Shown here: in pieces, positions 7,577 through 15,691 of the stretch
How the letters are laid out: each line of letters opens with the position of its first letter
Position numbering within the stretch: position 1 is the first letter of the stretch
From: Buttiauxella sp. A111
GTDB taxonomy: Bacteria > Pseudomonadota > Gammaproteobacteria > Enterobacterales > Enterobacteriaceae
Reading direction: 5' to 3'
Length of the DNA: 64,000 nucleotides
NCBI RefSeq assembly: GCF_014189855.1
Contig: NZ_BJFN01000001.1
Coordinates: 1,116,001-1,180,000, forward strand
Translations under genes and position numbers: made by a program
Notes under the pieces: generated by a model
Seen by the model: the letters and a program-made list of their open reading frames with translations, nothing else
Databases searched by the model: none
Told to the model about the DNA's origin: nothing

Positions 7577-10264
7577 TTATTCCACTTCAGAGCTACCCAG
7601 TACGCAGGTATTGAACTGATACACACGTTTAAGGCCTATTTCTGGTAGGCGAAGGCTTGTCTGGGTTCGCCCATCCTTACCCGGCTCCAGCCATCCCGCG
7701 CTAACGCATAATCTGGCCACCTTACGCGCATCGAATCCTTTACAGATTTCCTTCCAGCCTGAAGGCAAGACATAGAAAGTTGTGACTGCTTCGGTGTCTT
7801 TATTTCCCAGCTCGACCTTACGAAAGCCCATCATGGCCACTGGTCGATGGTCGTTGTTGTGCCAGTCTGCAAACCGACTGAACTGGTTGCGGGTCATAAA
7901 ATCACATACCTGCTCCAGTGCAGCTCGATCTTCCTGATTGGCTGAATGGCCACGATCTGCCATCCATGCAGCCAAGCATCTCTGCGCAGCCTGAAAGGCT
8001 TCCCCTTCCTTCCAACCAGTAATACCGGCACGGGTGGCTAGCTCACCGGCCATTGCAACAAGGGCAAAACGAGTCACCGCGCGGCCAACCTGGTTTCCTG
8101 CATCTGCGGGTGTCATGCGTCGTGTAAAATCCTTCAGCATGGCTTTGGCTTCACCGGTAATACCTGTTAAGTCCTGGGTAAGATGATGCAACCAGTCCCT
8201 AAACGGTGCACCGTGCTGCTGGGTTACAGCTTGCTCCAGATGCTCCGACAATGCTTTACCACCGCTAAACCCATGCAGCTCTTCAAACACACCGTATTTC
8301 CCTGAATCACTGGGTATCTGGATCATCCTGACTTCAACACCGGCGTACGTTCGTTCCCCAGCATTCGCTGCATGCTCAACAAGTGACAACTCACCGGTAG
8401 AGAGGAACAGCAGGTTCCAGCGGTTAGTTTCGCGTACTGAACCATCAGTACGTGCCCTAGCTTTTCCTTGGCCATTTGCGAGCATATAAGCAATATTCCC
8501 CGCTTCGCGCCCATCGACTTCTCTTATTTCATCCAGCATTAACGTGGCGTCGTTTCGACGGCTGGCCGTTCCCTCCAGCGCGTTGCCGGTTGCCCGCCAT
8601 GTATGCCAGAAATCGGTTCCACCACAGACTGAAGCCGAAACTTTCATTGTGGTGGTCTTGCCGTCTGTGGATTCACCTTTCAGGTGATAGCCACCACCGC
8701 CGACACCCACCATGCGCAGTAATGGTGCAGCAAAAGCAAGGCTGACGGCGAACGCCACACGGGCATTCCCGACACAATAGCGGCTTATCTGCTGCCGCCA
8801 TTCTTCCGTTGTCCCCATAACGCGAAAATCCCGCCCCTGGACACTGGAAGTTTGAAGGATCACCGACTCAGCACCTTTACCAATCACCTCATCTTGTAGA
8901 ACGTATACACCACCGTGCCAACCCGTTTTATTTACACAGGTAACTTTACGTTCGGGCTTGCAAAGGGATATGTATTCCATCAGATGCGCTCGTGCCATGC
9001 CGTTGATGTTGATATAAGACAGGCCATTTACCAGTAACACGCGGCGCAGCTCCTCGCCGCTTCCACCCAGCATTTCCATCGGCATCGCCCATTTACGGCT
9101 GTTACCGTAGGTATCTTCCCATTCCAACAAGCGACCATAATTACTACCATCGGCATCGCAGGTAATCGCCGTAACTCGTAACGGGCTGCAAATTTTGATA
9201 TTGCGGATTTCAGTATCGCCATCCGACTTATTCACCAGTTTGTCGTACCAGAGATATTCTTGGGTCAACCTGAACCCCTGCGGCAGTCGTGTCCTACCTT
9301 TTCCGTGAAGTGTCATTTCCTCGCGGAAGGCTTCACGGGTACGCTCCTGACCATGCTCCTGCCGGTAATCATCCCAATCGGCTTTATGCCGTGTAGGCGG
9401 CAGGGTTACCCATCCATCAATTGCTTTGGCTGCTTTCTCAGCCCATACACGCCCGGTGTTCTCTTTCCCATCAGTCAGATCGTTATCGCCAGCGATAATG
9501 ATCCGTGCGTCTGGCCATCGCTGACGCATTTGCTGTGCCACCTTTACAAGATTAGTGGCGGCAACTGCGGCTACAACAAGGCATTCGTTTACGGCTGCTA
9601 CAGTTAGGCCAGTGGCGTAACCCTCAGTAATCACAACCTGATCCGCAGCTTGTTGTTCCGTACCCGCTACATGAATATATGCACCTGAAAGCTGACTCCC
9701 CGGCAGAAGGCTTTTATCTCCCAACGGGCTGATAAGCTGACCGCCAGTAATATTCCCGGCAATATCATTCAAGGGGAGCAAAACCGCGCCCGGAGGGAAA
9801 GACGTTCCGGCCACCTCAAGGGATTGTGTTAACAGCGGAAGAATATGGCCGTGAAGCCCCCGCTGCGTCAGATAATCACATTCACCGCCGACACATTTTT
9901 CCCTCAGCCTTGAATAACGTTGTGCACCTTTATCTGCGGTGAGAGCTTCTTTCCTGGCTGGCTTAATTGAAGCAGATGCCACTGCCGGTAGAGAGAGAAC
10001 ATCCGCTACCAGAGAAGAAACCTGTTTTATGTCTTTACCAGAAACCAAACGCACCAAATCAAGACCATCTCCGTTACCACACTGGTTACAGAACCATGTT
10101 CCGCGCCCTTCTTTATCATCGAGACGAAAACGATCTTTGCCACCACAAGATGGGCATGGCCCGTGATTTTTTCCAGTTGGTACTTTGATACCCAGCGCAG
10201 GAAGAATTTGCGGCCAGCGGCCTCGTGCTGCTTCACAAACAGCGGAAACGGTTTTCAGTGTCAT
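7577..10264 (-). CDS. P4 alpha-like DNA primase-helicase (zinc finger, TOPRIM, DUF927 ATPase)
   Basis: 895 residues. An N-terminal zinc finger has CxxC at 37/40 and CxxC at 59/62. A TOPRIM primase domain follows at about 200-290 (VVITEGYATG and IIIAGDNDLTDGKENTGR). The C-terminal half is a DUF927-type superfamily-3-like ATPase with Walker A GESTDGKTT and Walker B ATLMLDEIRE. It is expected to recognise the origin, unwind it and prime replication, giving the satellite replication independent of the host DnaB and primase. Length and domain order match the large primases of P4-like elements rather than the shorter P4 alpha (777). It is the final gene of the icd-like/10364/primase transcription unit. 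Confidence 0.9.
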   Translation of the reverse strand: MTLKTVSAVCEAARGRWPQILPALGIKVPTGKNHGPCPSCGGKDRFRLDDKEGRGTWFCNQCGNGDGLDLVRLVSGKDIKQVSSLVADVLSLPAVASASIKPARKEALTADKGAQRYSRLREKCVGGECDYLTQRGLHGHILPLLTQSLEVAGTSFPPGAVLLPLNDIAGNITGGQLISPLGDKSLLPGSQLSGAYIHVAGTEQQAADQVVITEGYATGLTVAAVNECLVVAAVAATNLVKVAQQMRQRWPDARIIIAGDNDLTDGKENTGRVWAEKAAKAIDGWVTLPPTRHKADWDDYRQEHGQERTREAFREEMTLHGKGRTRLPQGFRLTQEYLWYDKLVNKSDGDTEIRNIKICSPLRVTAITCDADGSNYGRLLEWEDTYGNSRKWAMPMEMLGGSGEELRRVLLVNGLSYININGMARAHLMEYISLCKPERKVTCVNKTGWHGGVYVLQDEVIGKGAESVILQTSSVQGRDFRVMGTTEEWRQQISRYCVGNARVAFAVSLAFAAPLLRMVGVGGGGYHLKGESTDGKTTTMKVSASVCGGTDFWHTWRATGNALEGTASRRNDATLMLDEIREVDGREAGNIAYMLANGQGKARARTDGSVRETNRWNLLFLSTGELSLVEHAANAGERTYAGVEVRMIQIPSDSGKYGVFEELHGFSGGKALSEHLEQAVTQQHGAPFRDWLHHLTQDLTGITGEAKAMLKDFTRRMTPADAGNQVGRAVTRFALVAMAGELATRAGITGWKEGEAFQAAQRCLAAWMADRGHSANQEDRAALEQVCDFMTRNQFSRFADWHNNDHRPVAMMGFRKVELGNKDTEAVTTFYVLPSGWKEICKGFDARKVARLCVSAGWLEPGKDGRTQTSLRLPEIGLKRVYQFNTCVLGSSEVE

Positions 10265-10363
10265 ATGGATTTCTCCCCATACACAACAGGTATGAGAAAC
10301 CGCAATATTTTAACGATGTAGCTCTTGAATAAGGCTTTACAGAACAAAATGGTATGAAGGTAT

Positions 10364-10609
10364 TTAGTGCTGTTCATCATGCACCTCTTCTGCCATTCGG
10401 TTGCTTTGCTTCACCACACATTCCATCTGCTCAGCAAGGCAGCTGAAAAGTGCCGCTACCCCTTCACCGGAAACAGTCCTGTTTCCGTCGTAACAAGATC
10501 CGTAAAGTAAATCAGCGACAAAAGCAGTGGCTATGGACACTCGCAGCATGCGCTCTTCGCCTTCTTCACTCAGCGTCATAGGAATGTCAGTACGATGAAC
10601 ATTAGTCAT
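10364..10609 (-). CDS. Small conserved P4-element protein (81 aa), function unknown
   Basis: The ATG at 10609 overlaps the stop of the Icd-like gene (ATGA), so translation is coupled. No signal peptide or membrane segment; the sequence is mildly acidic with a C-terminal stretch CVVKQSNRMAEEV. A small protein at this place, between Icd-like and primase genes, is usual in P4-like elements, but I know of no assigned role. Confidence 0.75.
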   Translation of the reverse strand: MTNVHRTDIPMTLSEEGEERMLRVSIATAFVADLLYGSCYDGNRTVSGEGVAALFSCLAEQMECVVKQSNRMAEEVHDEQH

Positions 10610-10809
10610 GCCGTTACCTCCCTGTTTGCGTGAACGGGCAAACGTCCCGCAAAGGAAAGTACATATTCCGGAGCCAGCATAATACGAGCAGAGTGTTCAT
10701 CAGATGCAGTAATACGAACGCGACAAGGCTTCGCTTGATAATCAGCGCGCCGAATAGCCAGAAACAGGAAAGAATACTGAGGGTGTTGAAATACAGGGGT
10801 AGCGGCCAT
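10606..10809 (-). CDS. Host cell division inhibitor Icd-like protein
   Basis: 67 residues from the ATG at 10809 (MAATPVFQHPQYSF). The core FLFLAIRRADYQAKPCRVR, then LAPEYVLSFAGRLPV, is the Icd-like family signature of P4 elements. An open frame extends upstream to 11199 through the leader, and long versions are often annotated, but that part overlaps the repeats of the RNA-immunity leader, so the short start is preferred. In P4 the icd product blocks septation when over-expressed. It is the first gene of the leftward operon and is expected to be silenced by premature termination in the integrated state. Confidence 0.75.
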   Translation of the reverse strand: MAATPVFQHPQYSFLFLAIRRADYQAKPCRVRITASDEHSARIMLAPEYVLSFAGRLPVHANREVTA

Positions 10810-10819
10810 TATGGCAACC

Positions 10820-11091
10820 TCCGTTAGATAGCGGGTAACGCTACCACCGGGGTTCCTACGCCCAAAACTGGTGGTAGCCCAAACGGGGGTAGGAATACCG
10901 GCTCTAACGGATACCGGCCAGCCCGAGAGCTGCCCCGCCTGGACTACCATAATTTTGATGATGTGGCGCAAAAAGCATATAGCCAACACTGAGCACCACA
11001 CCATGAAATACAGGTGCGTCAAAGCTGCGACATAAAAAAACACGCCTGGCGCGTGTTGTGTCGCCGTTAGATAACTCGGGTTCCTACGCCC
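10820..11091 (-). promoter_or_regulatory. P4-type RNA-immunity leader (seqA, seqB, seqC repeats)
   Basis: On the reverse strand two copies of a GGCGTAGGAACCC...TATCTAACGG motif occur, at 11064-11091 (seqA-like) and 10820-10863 (seqC-like). Between them, at 10885-10911, lies their complement (seqB-like: TCCGTTAG and ATTCCTACCC). In P4 the short CI RNA containing seqB pairs with seqA or seqC of the nascent leader and causes termination before the replication genes. The arrangement here is the same, with an intrinsic terminator directly after seqA. Confidence 0.7.
11034..11057 (-). terminator. Intrinsic terminator within the immunity leader
   Basis: On the reverse strand the stem AACACGC/GCGTGTT with a five-base loop is followed by seven T. 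It lies immediately downstream of the seqA-like repeat, where P4-type elements terminate the lysogenic transcript. Confidence 0.7.
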
Positions 11092-11255
11092 GGCAACCGA
11101 TTTTGCGGCTGCGGGAAAACTATAGCCCGTGAGATCCTGGTGACGCAAGAAATTTATAACCGAAATAATAATATTGAGTATCTGTTTAGTCCCTGGCATG
11201 CTGAATGCTCCTTAACGTAAGAATTGCGTTAATGGTTTCCTGTGGTAGTACTCAA

Positions 11256-11284
11256 AGCCCGCCATCATTTCAGCGGGCTTTTTT
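11256..11284. terminator. Hairpin terminator between capsid gene and immunity leader
   Basis: AGCCCGC at 11256-11262 pairs with GCGGGCT at 11273-11279, followed by T6 on the + strand and a short T3 on the - strand. It lies just past the stop of the leftward capsid gene, so it probably ends that transcript; the longer T tract would serve rightward transcription. Confidence 0.6.
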
Positions 11285-11294
11285 ACACATGAAG

Positions 11295-12299
11295 TTAGCC
11301 AGCCAAGGTAATGGCACTCTCATCTACAGCGGCATAAAGTTCTGCATCCCCCAACGCATAGCCTTCATTACGCAGATAGGAATGAGTGTATTCACAATTA
11401 TCCTCATCAAATTCTGCGCGGAAAAAGCGAGTATTAGCTTGGGTATATATATGCAGGTTATTCAGAGTTGTAACGGCAAGACGTTTACCCGGCATAAATG
11501 GCGGTATAAATGCAAAGCGTCCAGCTACAGAACTGGTAGCCATCTGCGCTGCATTAATGTCAGCCGGACGATCTGCTGCATTGAAAATTTTCAGACGTTG
11601 CTGCGCAGCCAGTTCGGCACCAACCAGTACAACGAGGCGCGGATCTTCCCTGAAAGGTTCGGCAATGACATTTGTGATTAAATGATTTGCAAGCAGGTCG
11701 ATATTTTTCCACTCACCAGACTCACCCAATGAAACCGGATCAGTAATAATCTGTTTTCCGTCCTGAAAATCCTTTGCCAATGCGTGCCAGCCAATGTTCA
11801 CATCCTCACCCTTCTTATTAGCTTCAGGGTTGGTGGTATCAGCAATCGACGATCCATTAAAGCCAATGCGTAGCATATCCAGTGCGTAAGCCTGATTAAA
11901 AAAGGCATTCATTTCTTCATCAAAACTACCTGCTTTGCCGAGATTATAAATCTCAGCCATTTCGGCATAGCTGATCCTAGCGCTGGTATCCGTCTCCGAA
12001 AGCCAGAATTCAGTACCGTTAATCGCAACCTTTTTACGGAAACGGCCACCTTCAACCCTGCCGGTATGTAATTCACTGGCTCCAATATTAATTGCGTGAC
12101 CAGAACAAGCATTAATATCACGGAGAGTGATATTCCCCATCATCCAACCGGACTCTAACAAAGCAGCTCTTAGGGTATTTTCTTTCGTTGCTGTTAGAGA
12201 AAATGAACGACTTCCACCATTATTATCGCTAACACCATTGGTAAATTTTTTATGATAGCGTTCAGCTGCATCTGGTTTTGATTTTTGAAAAGCATACAT
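11295..12299 (-). CDS. P2 gpN-type major capsid protein homologue of the satellite
   Basis: 334 residues, close to the length of P2 gpN (357). Conserved stretches align by eye: ALDMLRIGFNGSS (P2: SLDFIMAGFNG), GWHALAKDF, NLIEPW-like NVIAEPFREDPRLVVLVG, and LNNLHIYTQANTRFF near the C-terminus. gpN forms the capsid shell of P2 and of P4 particles. Classical P4 has no capsid gene and reshapes the helper shell with Sid, so a satellite-encoded gpN is notable: it could co-assemble with or replace helper capsid protein. The 289-residue gene lies 21 bp upstream on the same strand and is likely co-transcribed. Confidence 0.82.
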   Translation of the reverse strand: MYAFQKSKPDAAERYHKKFTNGVSDNNGGSRSFSLTATKENTLRAALLESGWMMGNITLRDINACSGHAINIGASELHTGRVEGGRFRKKVAINGTEFWLSETDTSARISYAEMAEIYNLGKAGSFDEEMNAFFNQAYALDMLRIGFNGSSIADTTNPEANKKGEDVNIGWHALAKDFQDGKQIITDPVSLGESGEWKNIDLLANHLITNVIAEPFREDPRLVVLVGAELAAQQRLKIFNAADRPADINAAQMATSSVAGRFAFIPPFMPGKRLAVTTLNNLHIYTQANTRFFRAEFDEDNCEYTHSYLRNEGYALGDAELYAAVDESAITLAG

Positions 12300-12320
12300 G
12301 TATATATTTCGCCTGTTATT

Positions 12321-13190
12321 TTAATGAGTGAATAACTTGTTCTTTCTTTTAGAAAACGTCTTTTGATTATATATGTACTCTACATAATCCTTGTCACAAA
12401 CAATGGCTCGCAGGAGCAAGTTATCAGATTGATAATATTCCCTATAAGCTAAAGTACGACTTACACCGCCATTATCAAGATCATATTTATCTATCGGAAA
12501 TGTGCATAGCTGTATGATTTTATTCACTGCCATTGCAAGTTTATCTAGCGCTCCAGTAATAAACTGCACTGCATTTATTATTTCTGGCACACGGCAAGTA
12601 TTCATAAATCCCGTAGGAATTACTGGCATTCGAGTGAATGTATTTAATATTTTCCAGTTGATACCTTCACCGATATGCCTCACACCCTCTGCGAGTAGGC
12701 CTGGTAAAGCTTTAAAATGATTTAACCTTGTTTGTTGTTCGATCTGTCGTGTCAAAGCCGACTGATAACGGCGCTCAACATCATCACGATCCACACGGCT
12801 TTGCCGACTCCCTTTAGCCACAGAAATGCTAGTGGGACTACTGGTGAGCCGTTTCAACATTCCCTCTGTATCGCTCACTTCCCGCTGACGAAAGGCATAC
12901 TCCTCTTCCTCACGGCGGCATAAAATGGCACAGCGTGACAGCAAAATATTTATTTCTTCTACCGTTGCTTCACAAGCAGGGATTGTATGCCCTGTAAGAG
13001 CAAAAAGTTTTTCACCTTCTGGGCGAAGTTTATTAAGAAGATGAATCTCAATAATACGAGCTACACATGCTGCGTCGCTGCTTAAATTGCCAAATGGGGT
13101 AATTGTGTATCGTTGAATAATTTCAACGTTATTATTTTTCAATGGTGGAAGAGTGCAGGAAACCACTCCCGCAATAGCGTGATTACTCAT
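12321..13190 (-). CDS. Unknown satellite protein upstream of the capsid gene (possible capsid-assembly factor)
   Basis: 289 residues, no family recognised. The middle, about residues 85-160, is rich in Glu/Arg/Gln with a long predicted helix (REEEEYAFRQREVSDTEGML and RRYQSALTRQIEQQTRLN), suggesting a coiled coil. The ends are more globular. It is followed by the gpN-type capsid gene after 21 bp and preceded by AlpA. A helical partner gene beside a capsid gene in a satellite suggests scaffolding or size determination, as Sid does in P4, but there is no sequence match to Sid that I can see. Function therefore unknown. Confidence 0.65.
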   Translation of the reverse strand: MSNHAIAGVVSCTLPPLKNNNVEIIQRYTITPFGNLSSDAACVARIIEIHLLNKLRPEGEKLFALTGHTIPACEATVEEINILLSRCAILCRREEEEYAFRQREVSDTEGMLKRLTSSPTSISVAKGSRQSRVDRDDVERRYQSALTRQIEQQTRLNHFKALPGLLAEGVRHIGEGINWKILNTFTRMPVIPTGFMNTCRVPEIINAVQFITGALDKLAMAVNKIIQLCTFPIDKYDLDNGGVSRTLAYREYYQSDNLLLRAIVCDKDYVEYIYNQKTFSKRKNKLFTH

Positions 13191-13242
13191 GGTAAATTCC
13201 TTTATGTATTTATTTTATTAGGTCAGCGAATAAAAATTAAAT

Positions 13243-13470
13243 TTAGCTATTTTCATCCCTTCTCTTCACATTTCCTTTTATCCATTGCTGCACTTCATTT
13301 TCTACCCATGCAACAGAGTTAGATCCAATTTGTACCTGAGTTGGAAACTCATTGGATTTAACCTTCATGTATATAGTGGATTTTTTTAAACCAGTTATAT
13401 TCATTACATCTGCAATGCGTATAAGTCGCATATTTTCTGGATGTGCGTTCCCCGTAGGCAATAAGCTCAT
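13243..13470 (-). CDS. AlpA-family transcriptional regulator
   Basis: 75 residues with the AlpA winged-helix pattern: MRLIRIADVMNITGLKKSTI at about 14-33, then FPTQVQIGSNSVAWVENEVQQWI. AlpA was described as an activator of the CP4-57 prophage integrase gene and excision. Here it is the first gene of the leftward capsid unit, and it faces a stretch of direct repeats near attR that could be its target. Confidence 0.88.
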   Translation of the reverse strand: MSLLPTGNAHPENMRLIRIADVMNITGLKKSTIYMKVKSNEFPTQVQIGSNSVAWVENEVQQWIKGNVKRRDENS

Positions 13471-13822
13471 GGCTATTTCCTTTTATTCTCGATTAGTTTA
13501 TTAGGATTCACTTGGTCTTGTTTGGACGGGTATATATTTGCACAGGAATAGAATTAGGTAAAGTTTACAAGATTTCATCTAATTCAAATTTTTTGAACTA
13601 CGAGGAGTGGTGAATATTAGTGAATATTGGTGAATATTAGTTAATATGCCTAATCGCAAACCTCATAAAGAGGCTGTTGGTCTTGAATTTTGATGAATGA
13701 AAATGTAACAAAATATAAATCACAGAGATTCACTACATTAGAATTACTTGTATAGGAGCGTGTATAAAAGATCTCTCACAAAAATACAAAAACTAATAAA
13801 TTCAAATTAATAGTCATCATTA
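13471..13822. repeat. Regulatory/attachment arm region with TGAATATT direct repeats
   Basis: About 350 bp, AT-rich, no gene. TGAATATTAG-like decamers stand in tandem at 13611-13620, 13621-13630 and 13631-13640, with a degenerate fourth copy to 13650. Phased 10-bp repeats place one protein on one face of the helix; candidates are AlpA or arm sites of the integrase. A promoter for alpA must also lie here. Confidence 0.5.
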
Positions 13823-13847
13823 TCGATTCCTGCAGGGGACACCATTT
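13823..13847 (+). repeat. attR: 25-bp copy of the tRNA-Arg 3' end
   Basis: Identical to 1743-1767. Marks the right boundary of the satellite; beyond it the sequence changes character and an IS1 scrap follows. Confidence 0.93.
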
Positions 13848-14041
13848 CTCACTTTTCCTCAGCTCGTATCAGTCCTTAAACCCCCAGTAACTCCGTACCC
13901 TTACTAAAATCTCCGTTAGCAATAGTTCATCGACAGCCGCACTCTTTAGCGGTTAAAAAACGAGTAAATAAATTTACCTACCGGATTTTTATCCATGCGT
14001 AGCACAATCAGCGCTGACGCTTTTTGTTGCCGACAAAGGCC

Positions 14042-14113
14042 CGCATTGATACTGACATGTAACGCCCGTGCAGAATCACGAATACCTGTATTATTCATGC
14101 CAAGGTCGACGCT
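14042..14113 (-). pseudogene. Fragment of an IS1-family InsA protein
   Basis: The reverse strand encodes SVDLGMNNTGIRDSARALHV then SINA, which resembles the helix-turn-helix of IS1-family InsA (DMAMNGSGVRDTARVL-like). No zinc-finger N-terminus, InsB or terminal repeats are present, so only a remnant is left. The rest of 13848-14148 holds nothing else that I recognise. Confidence 0.5.
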
Positions 14114-14148
14114 TTGGATGCATGACCCAGGCATCCACTACGAGTTGT

Positions 14149-14985
14149 TTAGTCCGGGTGCTGGTTTTCCCGGATTCGCAGTACTGAAGGTGGCTGCCCG
14201 CAATGTTTTTTGAAGCTTTTGCTAAAGTGAAATTCGTCGCTGTAGCCACAGACGGTTGCTATCTCCTTCAGGTTTAGTTGTGTGTATAAAAGTAACTTCT
14301 TAGCGTGCTCATAGCGGATCTCACTCAAGTAGCTTTTGGGACTCTTGTGCAAATACTGCTGAAAAATACTTCGTAAATATGAGGAAGAAATTCCGTAACG
14401 TACCGCTAATTCACTTATCAATAGCGGTTTACTGTAGCGACGTTCAAGATCATCCTTAATCTGTAAAAATAGCGTATAACCTTGTCTACCCTCGGGGTGG
14501 ATACTGGCCTGAGCCTGAAGCAATTCATATATGAGCTCATAGATAAGAGATTGGGTCATCAACTGGCTTCCGGTACTTCCAGGCACCCAATCAGCAACAA
14601 TGCGCTGAAATAAATATCCAAGCCGTTTGCCCACTTCTCCTTCTGGTTTCATTATGAACTGGAGGGGTAAAGCCTCCAGCGGGTGTACCGTTCCCTGGTT
14701 AATGGCTGAGGGTGATAAGGTATAGAGAGACAGTAGGATCATCTTTATTCGCAAAGGATCCTCACTGCCGCAACGCATTTCCATCGACAGACCTGGCCGC
14801 AGATAGAACATCATTCCCGGCGATACTGGATGGTCTTCGTCAGTACGGAATATCCCTCGACCTTCCTGAATCCAGTAAAAACTATGTACATTGATATTCT
14901 GGCGGACATCCTTCCACTGAGGGAACGTGATCTTATCGTGGATCCAATGAATATCTATGGTCAGATTCTGCACAATACTATCCAT
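14149..14985 (-). CDS. AraC-family transcriptional regulator
   Basis: 278 residues. The N-terminal cupin-like sensing part (about 1-150) has WIQEGRGIF and PGMMFYLRPG. The C-terminal AraC/XylS domain has two helix-turn-helix units: LISELAVRYGISSSYLRSIF and LKEIATVCGYSDEFHFSKSF. It is divergent from the acyltransferase gene (137 bp between the ATGs) and is the likely regulator of the two-gene unit 15122-16854. The ligand is unknown. Confidence 0.88.
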   Translation of the reverse strand: MDSIVQNLTIDIHWIHDKITFPQWKDVRQNINVHSFYWIQEGRGIFRTDEDHPVSPGMMFYLRPGLSMEMRCGSEDPLRIKMILLSLYTLSPSAINQGTVHPLEALPLQFIMKPEGEVGKRLGYLFQRIVADWVPGSTGSQLMTQSLIYELIYELLQAQASIHPEGRQGYTLFLQIKDDLERRYSKPLLISELAVRYGISSSYLRSIFQQYLHKSPKSYLSEIRYEHAKKLLLYTQLNLKEIATVCGYSDEFHFSKSFKKHCGQPPSVLRIRENQHPD

Positions 14986-15121
14986 CGGTTTCCTCCCGCG
15001 TAGCTCTGATTTACCTAAAGCGTTTTTGACAAACCAAACGTGTTTATTATGCCATACCTCAGTGATTACGACATTGCTACACTCAGCTCATCAAGAACGG
15101 GGATTTTTAAGGAAAACAGTG

Positions 15122-15691
15122 ATGACTGAACCAACATCCACCTCACGTAAGGCGCTAGATTATATGCCCTGGATTGGCCCCACCAGCCAGGAGCAGAAGG
15201 CGCAAGCATTACATCAACAGCAGCTTTCCGCCGATTACGACTGTACTTTCGGTGAGCTTTGTTATGTCTCACCTTTGGCGATTGTTTTACCGGATAAGCT
15301 GCAAATGGGGGATCGGAGTTACATTGCAGGAGGGGCAATTGTACGCAGCGCACGGCTCATCATGGGCAGTGACTGCTCTCTCAACAGCTACAGTGTTCTG
15401 TCAGGCGATATTACCATGGGAAATGGAGTAAGGATTGCATCACATGCGAGCATCTATGGGTTCAATCACGGATATGAATCCATCGATATACCGATCTTCC
15501 AACAGCCTTTGACGACCAAAGGGATCACTATTGGAGACGATGTATGGATTGGGGCCAATGCCGTTATTCTGGACGGTGTAAAAATCGGTTCCCACAGCAT
15601 TGTTGCTGCCGGAGCAATCGTTACCAAAGATATCCCTGCTTACAGTATTGTCGGCGGTAATCCGGCCAGGATCATTCGTAGCCGTATATGA
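15122..15691 (+). CDS. Hexapeptide-repeat acyltransferase (maltose/galactoside O-acetyltransferase-like)
   Basis: 189 residues from the ATG at 15122. A left-handed beta helix of hexapeptide repeats runs from about residue 50 to the end (IVLPDKLQMGDRSYIAGGAI ... GDDVWIGANAVILDGVKIG). The His of GFNHGYES at about residue 117 sits where CoA-dependent sugar O-acetyltransferases have the catalytic His. It ends with GGNPARIIRSRI, typical of the NodL/LacA/Maa group. Its stop overlaps the next ATG (ATGA at 15688-15691), so the two genes are translationally coupled. The acceptor is unknown. Confidence 0.85.
   Translation: MTEPTSTSRKALDYMPWIGPTSQEQKAQALHQQQLSADYDCTFGELCYVSPLAIVLPDKLQMGDRSYIAGGAIVRSARLIMGSDCSLNSYSVLSGDITMGNGVRIASHASIYGFNHGYESIDIPIFQQPLTTKGITIGDDVWIGANAVILDGVKIGSHSIVAAGAIVTKDIPAYSIVGGNPARIIRSRI

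Larger units (their letters stand above)
1743..13847. mobile_element. P4-like satellite / integrative element in argW, about 12.1 kb
   Basis: Bounded by identical 25-bp repeats. In order it contains a P4-family integrase, two AT-rich nuclease-like cargo genes, an Ogr/Delta zinc-finger activator, an iteron cluster, an alpha-type primase-helicase, a short orf plus Icd-like gene behind a CI-RNA-type leader, a P2 gpN-type major capsid gene, an unknown 289-residue gene and AlpA. Apart from int, all genes are leftward. This module set is that of P4-like satellites, which hijack P2-type helper phages. I see no psu-like gene, and sid is not recognisable. The structure appears complete (int, both att sites, replication module), so it may be mobile; this is inference. 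Confidence 0.9.

Noticed and set aside
10810-11199. N-terminal extension of the Icd-like protein to 197 residues
   Set aside because: It overlaps all three immunity repeats and a terminator; the short start at 10809 fits the conserved family core.
11205-11681. 158-codon rightward frame opposite the capsid gene
   Set aside because: Antisense to a well-supported P2 gpN homologue.
1743-13847. Full P2-like prophage
   Set aside because: No tail, terminase, portal or lysis genes; only a capsid gene and satellite modules are present.
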